The translations under genes and the position numbers were made by a program. The notes below the pieces were generated by a model that had not been told where the DNA came from, ran no database searches, and saw nothing but the letters and a program-made list of their open reading frames with translations. Of a stretch of 20,668 nt of DNA, positions 1 through 7,509 are shown piece by piece. The DNA is from JAJRXR01 sp044439985 (lineage in GTDB: Bacteria; Planctomycetota; Phycisphaerae; Phycisphaerales; UBA1924): assembly GCA_044439985.1 (NCBI GenBank), contig JBITAG010000276.1, positions 1-20,668 on the forward strand. The letters run 5' to 3'. The stretch's first letter is position 1. Each line of letters opens with the position of its first letter.

Positions 1-2
1 GC

Positions 3-404
3 GGGGCGAGGGGGCGGTGGGGGCGGGGGGGGCTCTGGGGGTGGGGGGGGTCGGTGGGGGCCGCGCGGGGGGGGGGGGGGGGGGCGACACGCCTGCGCGG
101 GGAGCACGTCCCGGCGTTCACCGCGCACGCGACGGACGCGCTCGGGTGCGGCGACGCGCTGCTCGCGACGGCGACGCTGGCGCTGGCGCGGGGCGGATCG
201 CTGCTGAGCGCGGCGTACGCGGGGGCGATGGCGGCGGCGGTGGAGGCGAGGCGCCTGGGGAACGTGCCGGTCTCGGGCGCCGACCTGCGACGCGAGCTGC
301 AGCGGGTGCACGCGGCGCACATGGCGTTCATGCCCCCGGAGCTGGTGCGCCCCGGAGCGCCGGCGTCGAGCGCCGCGGCGCGGGCGCTGCGCGAGGCCTC
401 CTGA
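3..404 (+). CDS. PfkB-family carbohydrate kinase, C-terminal fragment (HldE-like)
   Basis: This is the C-terminal end of a ribokinase/PfkB-fold sugar kinase, reading off the left edge. The readable part (from about base 84) contains ATDALGCGDALLA, the family's second signature, in which the GxGD loop forms the anion hole and its Asp is the catalytic base. A helical stretch ending in RRLGNVPVSGADL follows and resembles the end of the kinase domain of HldE/RfaE (heptose-7-phosphate kinase). The TGA stop at 402-404 lies just before the downstream glycosyltransferase start, so the two are probably co-transcribed; that context fits a role in surface-sugar synthesis, but the substrate cannot be told from this fragment. 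Bases 1-84 are about 79% G and translate to low-complexity Gly/Trp/Arg, unlike any kinase, so the reading frame there cannot be trusted. Other PfkB kinases such as ribokinase or fructokinase remain possible. Confidence 0.6.
   Translation, partial: GARGRWGRGGLWGWGGSVGAARGGGGGATRLRGEHVPAFTAHATDALGCGDALLATATLALARGGSLLSAAYAGAMAAAVEARRLGNVPVSGADLRRELQRVHAAHMAFMPPELVRPGAPASSAAARALREAS
67..84 (+). repeat. G18 homopolymer in a G-saturated contig end
   Basis: There are eighteen consecutive G residues. The whole stretch 1-84 holds about 66 G and a single A. It interrupts what should be the body of a PfkB kinase. This is most likely a sequencing or assembly artefact rather than biology. Confidence 0.85.
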
Positions 405-406
405 CC

Positions 407-1477
407 GTGCTGGTGAGCGTGGTCATCCCCACCCGGAACCGGAACGCGGAGGTGGCGCGCACGTTGGCGGCGCTCGATCGGTTCACCCCGGAGCAGGTGG
501 GGGAGGTGATCGTCGTAGACAACGCCTCGGACCCGGCGCCCGAGACGCCCCGCAGGCTGGCGCGGGGGCAGCGTGTGGAGCTGATCCGCCTCGAGGAGAA
601 CCTGGGGGCCGCGGCGCGGAACGTGGGGGCGGAGCGGGCGCGGGGGGCATGGGTGCTCATGCTCGATGACGATTCGCACCCGAGCGGGGGGGATCTGGCG
701 GGGGCGCTGGCGCGCCAGGACGCGGATGTGGGGGCGGTGACGATGGACATTCACCTGCCGGCGAAGGGGGTTCGTGAGTCGGGGGGGCTGCCGGAGGTTC
801 CGATCGGGTGCGGGGTGGCGTACCGGCGCGAGGCGTTTCTGGGGGTGGGGGGGTACGACGCCTCGTTCGGGTACTACGCCGAGGAGTACGACCTGAGCGC
901 GAAGCTGCTGCTCGCGGGGTGGCGGGTGCGGTTCGAGTTGTCGCTCCGGGTTGAGCACCGGATGGTGGAGGCGGGGCGGGACATGGGGTTGATCCTGGGG
1001 CGTTTGGTGCGCAACAACGGGTGGGTGTTGCAGCGGTACGCGCCGGAGGGGGAGCGCCGGGCGCGTCTGGAGGAGATGGTCCGTCGGTACGAGGGGATCG
1101 CGCACCGGGAGGGGGTGGTGGAGGGGTTCGCGTCGGGTTTGGCGGAGCTGGAGCGGACGATCGAGGGTCAGGAAAGGGCGCCGATGCCGGAGGGGCTGTG
1201 GGACCGGTTCACGGGGTTGAGCGCGGCGCGCGAGGGGATCGGGGCGGCGCACGAGGCGCTCGGGTTCGGGTCGGCGCGGCTCGTGGCGCGGGGGAAGCAC
1301 GACTGGGTGGTGGAGCGCGCGTTGCGCGAGCGCGGCGTGACGGTGGGTGAGGGGGGAGAAGTGGACGTGATCGGGACGCTCTCGCCGGGGCCGATGCTCG
1401 ACGCGCAGGGGCGCGAGCCGCGGGCGATCGCGCCGTGGGAGGTTGGCGGCGCGCGTCGGGGGATCGTCGCGGCTTAG
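407..1477 (+). CDS. Family 2 glycosyltransferase with an extra C-terminal domain
   Basis: This is a GT-A fold glycosyltransferase that moves a sugar from a nucleotide-sugar donor, probably for a polysaccharide or lipopolysaccharide. Visible motifs are the N-terminal strand VSVVIPTRNR, the VVDNASD loop, NLGAAARNVG, the metal-binding acidic cluster at D87-D89 in MLDDDS, and the acceptor region GGYDASFGYYAEEYDLSAKL. GTG 407 is chosen because it places the first beta strand at the N terminus and follows the kinase stop by two bases; GTG 413 is also possible. Residues from about 286 to 356 form an additional segment with GTLSPGPMLDA that I do not recognise as part of the GT2 core; it may be a small Rossmann-like module. 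The TAG stop overlaps the convergent pabB stop by four bases. Donor and acceptor are unknown. Confidence 0.85.
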   Translation: MLVSVVIPTRNRNAEVARTLAALDRFTPEQVGEVIVVDNASDPAPETPRRLARGQRVELIRLEENLGAAARNVGAERARGAWVLMLDDDSHPSGGDLAGALARQDADVGAVTMDIHLPAKGVRESGGLPEVPIGCGVAYRREAFLGVGGYDASFGYYAEEYDLSAKLLLAGWRVRFELSLRVEHRMVEAGRDMGLILGRLVRNNGWVLQRYAPEGERRARLEEMVRRYEGIAHREGVVEGFASGLAELERTIEGQERAPMPEGLWDRFTGLSAAREGIGAAHEALGFGSARLVARGKHDWVVERALRERGVTVGEGGEVDVIGTLSPGPMLDAQGREPRAIAPWEVGGARRGIVAA

Positions 1478-2763
1478 GGGGCGGGGATGGCGGCGAGGAG
1501 GGCGCGGGCCTTGACGAGGGTCTCGTCCCACTCGGCGTCGGGGTCTGAATCGCTGACGATGCCGGCGCCGACGGGGAAGTCGAGGGTGGCGTCGGTGAGG
1601 GCGTCGAGCGCGTCGGGGGCGGGGCGTCCGGTGAGGGTGGCGGTGCGGATGGAGACGCCGAGGGAGAGGCGCCCGGTGTCGGTGAGCACGCCGCAGGCGC
1701 CGCAGTAGGGTCCGCGTCGGTGGTCTTCGAGTTCGTCGATGAGCTGCATCGCGCGGACCTTGGGGGCGCCCGTGACCGAGCCGGGGGGGAAGGTGGCGTG
1801 GATGAGCTGTTCGAAGGCGACGTCGTCGCGCAGGCGACCGCTGACGCGTGAGGTGGCCTGGAGGACGCCGGAGGCGTGGCGTTCGATGACGCGGGGGTCT
1901 TCGACGCGGACGGATCCGAAGGCGCAGACGCGTCCGAGGTCGTTGCGCATCAGGTCGGTGATCATGTCCAGCTCGGCCCGATCCTTCGGGCTTTCGCGCA
2001 GCTCGCTCGGGTCGGACTCGGCGGGTCGGGTTCCCTTCATGGGGCGGGTGAGGACGCGCCGGGTGTGCAGGTCGGCCTCGAGGAAGAGTTCGGGGCTGGC
2101 GCCGATGTGGACGCGTCGGGTGTTGTGTTCGTCGAGTTCGAGGTAGAGCCCGTGCCAGGGGCGAGCGCGGGCGAGGAGTTGGTCGGCGAGGGCGCGGGCC
2201 GAGCCGGCGAAGCTCGCCGAGAGCCGATGGGTGAGGTTGACCTGGTAGACGTCGCCGTCGGCGATGCGGCGGAGGGCGTCGCGCACGGCGCCGGTGAACC
2301 GGGTCTTCGACACGTTCAGATCGGGTGAACGGAGCGTGAACGGGCGGGGAGCGAGGGAGGGGGTCGTCGTCGGGGTCCAGTCCTCGCCGCGGGCGAGGAT
2401 GAGGTCAGGGTGGTCGCGGTCGTTGGCGGGTGGGGTGTCGCCCTGGGCGGTGGGTTCGAGCTGTCGGGCCAGGTCGTACGAGAGGATGAGGAGCCAGGCG
2501 CCGGGGGAGTCCGGGTCGAGGTGGGATCGCCAGAGGTGATCGACGGTGCGGAGGGGGCGGTCGGGGGGGAGGGCGTGCTTGGGGAGATGTCCTCGCCACC
2601 CGGTGGCGGGGCGCCAGGACAGGATCCGGGTGGGGCGCGCGAGGCGGGGGGGGTAATCGGCGGACCAGAGCGCGGCGAGGGGTTGGCGCGGGGGCCAGGA
2701 GGACAGGGCGAGGGAGCGCGCGTCGGCGCCGGCGGGGATCGGGGGTGTTCCGGTGGGTGTCAT
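1474..2763 (-). CDS. pabB: Aminodeoxychorismate synthase component I
   Basis: This chorismate-binding enzyme of 429 residues converts chorismate to 4-amino-4-deoxychorismate with ammonia from a PabA glutaminase, the entry to p-aminobenzoate and folate. Two features separate it from anthranilate synthase TrpE: the motif RPMKGTRP carries the Lys that PabB uses as nucleophile (TrpE has Ala there), and the later motif is PPGSVTGAPK rather than the TrpE form. Also visible are YQVNLTHRL, GASPELFL, AELDMITDLMRNDLG and GAGIVSDSDPDAEWDETL. The ATG at 2763 starts a normal-length protein. The frame stays open further upstream only because it runs antisense through the lysine-rich start of ppdK. No pabA or pabC lies in the window. 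It is divergent from ppdK and its stop overlaps that of the convergent glycosyltransferase. Confidence 0.92.
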   Translation of the reverse strand: MTPTGTPPIPAGADARSLALSSWPPRQPLAALWSADYPPRLARPTRILSWRPATGWRGHLPKHALPPDRPLRTVDHLWRSHLDPDSPGAWLLILSYDLARQLEPTAQGDTPPANDRDHPDLILARGEDWTPTTTPSLAPRPFTLRSPDLNVSKTRFTGAVRDALRRIADGDVYQVNLTHRLSASFAGSARALADQLLARARPWHGLYLELDEHNTRRVHIGASPELFLEADLHTRRVLTRPMKGTRPAESDPSELRESPKDRAELDMITDLMRNDLGRVCAFGSVRVEDPRVIERHASGVLQATSRVSGRLRDDVAFEQLIHATFPPGSVTGAPKVRAMQLIDELEDHRRGPYCGACGVLTDTGRLSLGVSIRTATLTGRPAPDALDALTDATLDFPVGAGIVSDSDPDAEWDETLVKARALLAAIPAP

Positions 2764-2774
2764 CGAGGCGCCGG

Positions 2775-2780
2775 ATCGTA
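2775..2780 (-). promoter_or_regulatory. Possible -10 box for pabB
   Basis: Read on the minus strand this is TACGAT, 4/6 to the sigma70 -10 consensus, eleven bases before the pabB ATG. It would give a very short leader. No clear -35 element was found, so this is tentative. Confidence 0.3.
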
Positions 2781-2788
2781 GGGGGCGT

Positions 2789-2817
2789 CTGACTCGGCTC
2801 GTGTGGGCGTCTAGAGT
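2789..2817 (+). promoter_or_regulatory. Predicted sigma70-type promoter of ppdK
   Basis: CTGACT at 2789-2794 (4/6 to TTGACA) is separated by 17 bases from TAGAGT at 2812-2817 (4/6 to TATAAT). Transcription would start near 2824, leaving a leader of about 90 bases before the ppdK ATG. The site lies in the 151-base gap between the divergent pabB and ppdK genes. Confidence 0.5.
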
Positions 2818-2914
2818 CCCGATGGAGAACCGGGCCGGCGCTCGGAGCTTCTTCCCCCATGAGACAAGCTGAGATCGGCGCCCAGGCGGACCGACGGAGA
2901 GGGACCTGCTCGCG

Positions 2915-5782
2915 ATGGCCAAGAAGACCACCCGCAAGAAGACGACCAGGAAGACCGCGAAGAAGACCTCGAAGAAGTCCGCCAAGGGGGTGAAGAAGAA
3001 GACGACGACGAAGAAGGCCGCCAAGAAGACGGCCAAGAAGACCGCGAAGAAGACGTCGAAGAAGACGGGCGCGCGGACGCACGCGGGCGGGGCGCGCACG
3101 CGGAAGAAGATCTCGAAGAAGAAGACGCGTTCGGGCGCCAAGCGGGCGACGCCGGGCAAGATGGTGTACTACTTCGGGAAGACGCGCACCGAGGGCGGGG
3201 CGACGATGAAGGACCTGCTCGGGGGGAAGGGCGCCAACCTGGCGGACATGACCTCGATCGGTCTGCCGGTGCCCCCGGGGATGACGATCACGACGGAGAC
3301 GTGCGGGAAGTACTCCGACGCGGGCGGGCGGATGCCCAAGGGCCTCATGAACGAGGTCGCGAAGAACATGGGCGTGCTCGAGCGCGAGCTGAAGAAGAAG
3401 TTCGGGGACAACCGGAACCCGCTGCTCGTCTCGGTCCGCTCGGGCGCGAAGATCTCGATGCCCGGGATGATGGACACGATCCTGAACCTGGGGCTGACGG
3501 ACGCGAGCGTGGAGGCGCTGGCGGAGATGACGGGCGACCGTCGGTTCGCGTACGACGCGTACCGTCGCCTGATCAACATGTTCGGCGACGTGGTGATGGG
3601 GGTGGACCACCACAAGTTCGAGAGCGCGTTCGACGAGATCAAGAACAAGTACAAGGCTCAGACGGACAACGACGTGCCCGAGGAGGGCCTGGTCGAGCTG
3701 TGCGAGCGGTACAAGGAGGTCTACCGCTCGAGCGTGGGGGAGAGCTTCCCCCAGAACCCGCACAAGCAGCTGGAGCTGGCGATCGAGGCGGTCTTCAAGA
3801 GCTGGAACGCGGACAAGGCGATCAGCTACCGGCGGATCGAGGGGATCACCGGGCTCAAGGGGACCGCGGTGAACGTCCAGGCGATGGTCTTCGGGAACAT
3901 GGGCGACGACTGCGGCACGGGTGTCGCCTTCACGCGCAACCCCTCCACGGGTGAGAACAAGTTCTACGGGGAGTTCCTCGTGAACGCGCAGGGCGAGGAC
4001 GTGGTCGCGGGCATCCGCACCCCGCGCCCCGTGAGCGAGCTGAAGAAGTGGAACAAGAAGATCCACGAGCAGCTCATGAAGATCAAGACCAAGCTCGAGA
4101 AGCACTACAAGGATGTGCAGGACATCGAGTTCACAATCGAGCGCGGCAAGCTGTACATGCTCCAAACGCGCAACGGCAAGCGCACGGGGCAGGCGGCGGT
4201 GAAGATCGCCTGCGACATGGTCAAGGAGAAGCTGATCACGGAGAAGCAGGCGCTGCTGCGGATCCCGGCCAACGACCTCACGCAGCTGCTGCTCCCGAGC
4301 TTCGACCAGACGAGGAAGGGCCTTTCGGACGTCCTGACCAAGGGGCTCCCCGCCTCGCCCGGGGCGGCGGTGGGCAAGCCCGCCTTCACCGCCGACGAGG
4401 CGGTCGAACGCTCGCACAACGAGCCGGTCATCCTCGTCCGCAAGGAGACGAGCCCGGAGGACGTGGACGGCATGCACCACGAGGCGTGCATCCTGACCAC
4501 GACGGGCGGGATGACGAGCCACGCGGCGGTGGTCGCCCGCGGTTGGGGCAAGTGCTGCGTCGCCGGCGCCGGGGAGATCCACATCGACGAGGCGCGCGGC
4601 GTCTTCACCGTCGGGGGCAAGGAGTTCGGTCGTGACGACGTGATCTCGATCGACGGCTCGACGGGCGAGGTGATCGCGGGCGCGATCCCGCGTGTGGAGC
4701 CGGAGCTTTCGGGTGACTTCGCCAAGATCATGCGCTGGGCGGACAAGCATCGGACGCTGGGCGTGCGCACGAACGCGGACACCCCGGCCGACGCCCAGCG
4801 GGCGCGGGACTTCGGCGCCGAGGGCATCGGCCTGACCCGGACCGAGCACATGTTCTTCGAGGGACCCCGGATCACGGCGATGCGGGAGATGATCCTGGCC
4901 GAGAACGTCGAGGACCGCGAGGCGGCGCTGGCGAAGCTGCTCCCGTACCAGCGTGAGGACTTCATCGGGATCTTCGAGGCCATGAAGGGCCTGCCGGTGA
5001 CGATCCGCCTGCTGGACCCCCCGCTGCACGAGTTCCTCCCCCACGATCAGAAGACCCAGGGCGAGCTGGCGACCTCGATGGGGGTGGCGGAGGAGAAGAT
5101 CCGGTCGCGCGTTGCGATGCTGCACGAGCTGAACCCGATGCTGGGGCACCGCGGGTGTCGTCTCGCGGTGACCTACCCCGAGATCCTGCGGATGCAGGTC
5201 CGGGCGATCACGGAGGCGGCGATCGACTGCCTCGGACGCGGGATCAAGGCGATGCCGGAGATCATGGTCCCCCTCGTCGGCACGCGCCAGGAGCTGGCGC
5301 TGCTGCGGGCGGAGGGCGAGAAGGTGATCGCGGAGGTGAAGAAGGAGAAGGCCTGGAAGAAGAAGCTCGACATCAAGATCGGCACGATGATCGAGATCCC
5401 CCGCGCGGCGCTCACGGCCAACGAGGTCGCGGAGGTCGCGGACTTCTTCAGCTTCGGCACCAACGACCTGACCCAGCTCACCTACGGGTACTCCCGCGAC
5501 GACGTGAACACCTTCCTCCCCGACTACATCGCCCAGGACATCCTCCCCGTGGACCCCTTCCAGTCCCTCGACCAGTCGGGGGTGGGCCAGCTCGTGGAGA
5601 TGGGCCTTGAGCGCGGGCGGGAGACGAACGGGAGCCTGAAGGTGGGGATCTGCGGCGAGCACGGGGGGGACCCCGCCAGCGTCGAGTTCTGCCACCGGGT
5701 CGGCCTGGATTACGTCAGCTGCTCCCCCTTCCGGGTGCCGATCGCCCGCCTCGCGGCGGCCCAGGCGGCGATCTCGAACTGA
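2915..5782 (+). CDS. ppdK: Pyruvate, phosphate dikinase with lysine-rich N-terminal extension
   Basis: This enzyme interconverts pyruvate + ATP + Pi with phosphoenolpyruvate + AMP + PPi at the pyruvate/PEP node in the cytosol. The 955 residues divide into an 82-residue Lys/Thr-rich extension, an ATP-grasp nucleotide domain (LLGGKGANLADM, SGAKISMPGMMDTILN, TRNPSTGENKFYGEF, YMLQTRNGKRT), a phosphohistidine swivel domain with GGMTSHAAVVARGWGK (catalytic His536, with Thr534 at the position of the plant regulatory threonine), and the C-terminal PEP/pyruvate TIM barrel (GLTRTEHMFF, IRLLDPPLHEFLP, SFGTNDLTQLTYGYSRDD, and GICGEHGG with the acid/base Cys913). The core from Met83 is about 873 residues, the usual family length. 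ATG 2915 is preferred because a purine-rich GGAGAGGG-type site precedes it, whereas Met83 has no Shine-Dalgarno. The extension is discussed separately. Confidence 0.95.
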   Translation: MAKKTTRKKTTRKTAKKTSKKSAKGVKKKTTTKKAAKKTAKKTAKKTSKKTGARTHAGGARTRKKISKKKTRSGAKRATPGKMVYYFGKTRTEGGATMKDLLGGKGANLADMTSIGLPVPPGMTITTETCGKYSDAGGRMPKGLMNEVAKNMGVLERELKKKFGDNRNPLLVSVRSGAKISMPGMMDTILNLGLTDASVEALAEMTGDRRFAYDAYRRLINMFGDVVMGVDHHKFESAFDEIKNKYKAQTDNDVPEEGLVELCERYKEVYRSSVGESFPQNPHKQLELAIEAVFKSWNADKAISYRRIEGITGLKGTAVNVQAMVFGNMGDDCGTGVAFTRNPSTGENKFYGEFLVNAQGEDVVAGIRTPRPVSELKKWNKKIHEQLMKIKTKLEKHYKDVQDIEFTIERGKLYMLQTRNGKRTGQAAVKIACDMVKEKLITEKQALLRIPANDLTQLLLPSFDQTRKGLSDVLTKGLPASPGAAVGKPAFTADEAVERSHNEPVILVRKETSPEDVDGMHHEACILTTTGGMTSHAAVVARGWGKCCVAGAGEIHIDEARGVFTVGGKEFGRDDVISIDGSTGEVIAGAIPRVEPELSGDFAKIMRWADKHRTLGVRTNADTPADAQRARDFGAEGIGLTRTEHMFFEGPRITAMREMILAENVEDREAALAKLLPYQREDFIGIFEAMKGLPVTIRLLDPPLHEFLPHDQKTQGELATSMGVAEEKIRSRVAMLHELNPMLGHRGCRLAVTYPEILRMQVRAITEAAIDCLGRGIKAMPEIMVPLVGTRQELALLRAEGEKVIAEVKKEKAWKKKLDIKIGTMIEIPRAALTANEVAEVADFFSFGTNDLTQLTYGYSRDDVNTFLPDYIAQDILPVDPFQSLDQSGVGQLVEMGLERGRETNGSLKVGICGEHGGDPASVEFCHRVGLDYVSCSPFRVPIARLAAAQAAISN
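2918..3160 (+). repeat. Lysine-rich KKT/AKK repeat tail encoded at the 5' end of ppdK
   Basis: Residues 2-82 of the PPDK product contain about 30 Lys, many Thr/Ala/Ser/Arg and no acidic residue, arranged as imperfect (T/S/A)xKK units. This composition resembles histone H1 and bacterial H1-like tails. The coding strand is a purine-rich tract dominated by AAG codons. The segment is in frame with, and lies directly before, the first conserved PPDK residue. Confidence 0.85.
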
Positions 5783-5831
5783 AGAGGCCGGGCGGGCTCG
5801 ACATTCTGTGATCCCAAGCTCTTGAGCGGCA

Positions 5832-5837
5832 TAGCAT
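5832..5837 (+). promoter_or_regulatory. -10 box TAGCAT placed for a leaderless der transcript
   Basis: TAGCAT lies exactly seven bases before the der ATG, so a transcript starting about seven bases downstream of the -10 would begin at or next to the start codon. No Shine-Dalgarno is present. The same hexamer at the same distance precedes trpS. No good -35 was found. Confidence 0.5.
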
Positions 5838-5844
5838 TGCGGCC

Positions 5845-7428
5845 ATGCCCATCCCTCGCGTCGCCATCGTCGGTCGCCCCAACGTGGGCAAGAGTTCGCT
5901 CCTGAACCTCATCGCGAGGAACAAGGTGGCGATCGTTGACCCCACGCCCGGGGTGACGCGCGATCGCGTCTCGGCGATCGTGGACCTCGAGTCGCCCGAT
6001 CAGCTCGGCCCGCTCAAGCCCATCGAGCTGACCGACACGGGCGGGTTCGGCGTCTACGTGGCGGAGGGCAAGCGCTACGACGAGGTGGGCGCGGACCTGG
6101 CCACGCTCACGCAGGACATCGAGCATCAGATCGCCGAGGCGGTCTCGCACTCGGACCTGATCCTGTTCGCGATCGACACCCAGGCGGGGATCACGGCGCA
6201 GGACGAGGCGATCGCGAAGATGCTGCGCGAGCAGAAGCTCGGCTCGCGCACGCGGGAGGGTCGCGAGCCGGTGCCGGTGCGTGTGATCGCGACGAAGGTG
6301 GACGGGCCGAAGTGGGAGACGCACGCGTACGAGCTGAGCGCTCTGGGCTTCGGCGAGCCGCTGATGTGTTCGGCGCAGAGCAAGTACATGCGTCGGGACA
6401 TGCTCGACAAGCTCTACGCGATGATGCCCGAGCCGGACGACGAGCCCCGCCCGTACTCGGACCTGAGCATCGCGATCGTGGGGAAGCGCAACGCGGGGAA
6501 GAGCACCCTGGTGAACACGCTCGCGGGTGAGGAGCGGGTGATCGTCTCCGAGATCGCCGGCACGACGCGCGACGCCGTGGACGTCATGTTCGAGATGGAC
6601 GGGCGGACGATCATGGCGATCGACACCGCGGGTCTTCGTCGGAAGAAGAGCTTCCAGGACCGGATCGAGTGGTACGCGTTCGATCGGGCGCAGCGCGCAA
6701 TCGACCGGGCGGACGTGGTGCTGCTGCTGATCGACGCGACCGAGCGCATCAGCCAGGTGGACGAGCAGCTCGCCGCCCTGGTGGTCAAGAGCTTCAAGCC
6801 CGTCGTCATCGTGATCAACAAGTGGGACGAGGTCGAGGGGCGGGCCAACCCGAGCGGGAAGACGGTCACGACCGAGGACTTCGACGACTACGTGCGCAAG
6901 GAACTCAAGGGGCTGAGCTTCGCGCCCCTGGCCTTCATGAGCGCCAAAGAGGGGACGAACATCAGGGGCGTGATCGAGCTGGCCAGCGACCTGCACGAGC
7001 AGGCGACCGGGCGCGTCTCAACGGGGAAGATCAACCGCCTGATCCGTTCGATCGTCGAACGCCGCGGCCCGAGCAACAAGCTGGGGACGGAGGCGAAGGT
7101 CTACTACGCGACGCAGGTGACCACGGCGCCGCCCACGCTCGTGCTCGTGGTCAACCGCCCGGAGCTGTTCACCCCGAACTACATGCGATTTCTGATGAAC
7201 CGTCTGCGCGAGGAGCTTCCCTTCGAGGAGGTGCCCATCCGGGTGCTGCTGCGCTCGCGCAAGCGGGTGGAGGCCCAGCAGCGCGGGCGGCGCGGGGGGC
7301 GCGACCTGCTCCACAAGACGGACCCGGAGACGGGGCAGTTCGTGGACGAGATGGGGGGCGTGGGCGCGGAGCTGGACGAGATGCTCGCCGCGATGCCCGA
7401 CGAGGGCGAGGCGTACTTCGAGGACTGA
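5845..7428 (+). CDS. der: Ribosome biogenesis GTPase Der (EngA)
   Basis: This double GTPase is needed for maturation of the 50S ribosomal subunit. The first G domain has GRPNVGKSS (P-loop, residues 10-18), PGVTRDR, DTGGFG and the G4 element ATKVDG. The second has GKRNAGKST (213-221), GTTRDAVD, DTAGLRRKK and the canonical NKWDEVEG. A KH-like RNA-binding domain follows (YYATQVTTAPPTLVLVVN, PNYMRFL). At 527 residues it is longer than usual (E. coli Der has 490) because of a basic linker rich in Arg and an acidic tail ending EGEAYFED. The first G4 reads TKVD instead of NKxD, which may alter guanine recognition in domain 1. The gene has no Shine-Dalgarno; see the -10 box seven bases upstream. Confidence 0.96.
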   Translation: MPIPRVAIVGRPNVGKSSLLNLIARNKVAIVDPTPGVTRDRVSAIVDLESPDQLGPLKPIELTDTGGFGVYVAEGKRYDEVGADLATLTQDIEHQIAEAVSHSDLILFAIDTQAGITAQDEAIAKMLREQKLGSRTREGREPVPVRVIATKVDGPKWETHAYELSALGFGEPLMCSAQSKYMRRDMLDKLYAMMPEPDDEPRPYSDLSIAIVGKRNAGKSTLVNTLAGEERVIVSEIAGTTRDAVDVMFEMDGRTIMAIDTAGLRRKKSFQDRIEWYAFDRAQRAIDRADVVLLLIDATERISQVDEQLAALVVKSFKPVVIVINKWDEVEGRANPSGKTVTTEDFDDYVRKELKGLSFAPLAFMSAKEGTNIRGVIELASDLHEQATGRVSTGKINRLIRSIVERRGPSNKLGTEAKVYYATQVTTAPPTLVLVVNRPELFTPNYMRFLMNRLREELPFEEVPIRVLLRSRKRVEAQQRGRRGGRDLLHKTDPETGQFVDEMGGVGAELDEMLAAMPDEGEAYFED

Positions 7429-7451
7429 GCGGGGTCCGGGTCGGAGGCGTC

Positions 7452-7480
7452 TTGTGGCCCTCGTGGGGGAGCGTTAGGCT
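7452..7480 (+). promoter_or_regulatory. Weak candidate promoter for the pseudopilin gene
   Basis: TTGTGG (7452-7457), 17 bases, then TAGGCT (7475-7480). Each hexamer matches only 3/6 consensus positions, but the spacing is ideal and it is placed to give a leader of about 22 bases containing the GAGGAG ribosome-binding site at 7498-7503. Confidence 0.3.
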
Positions 7481-7509
7481 GTCGGTTGATTCGCCCCGAG
7501 GAGCCCGAC

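Noticed and set aside
67..84. G18 tract as a phase-variation switch in the kinase gene
   Set aside because: The whole surrounding 84 bases are G-saturated and non-coding in character, which fits an end-of-contig artefact better than a regulated homopolymer.
2764..3159. Upstream extension of the pabB frame giving a Phe/Val-rich N terminus
   Set aside because: The Phe-rich stretch is the reverse complement of the AAG-rich lysine tail of ppdK; pabB has a normal start at 2763.
2405..5695. A 1096-codon open frame on the minus strand opposite ppdK
   Set aside because: It is rich in Arg, His, Leu and Pro and mirrors the GC-rich codon pattern of ppdK. It has no recognisable domain and is an antisense shadow.
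5818..5827. GCTCTTGAGC palindrome upstream of der as an operator
   Set aside because: A ten-base palindrome is too short and occurs once. No repressor context supports it.
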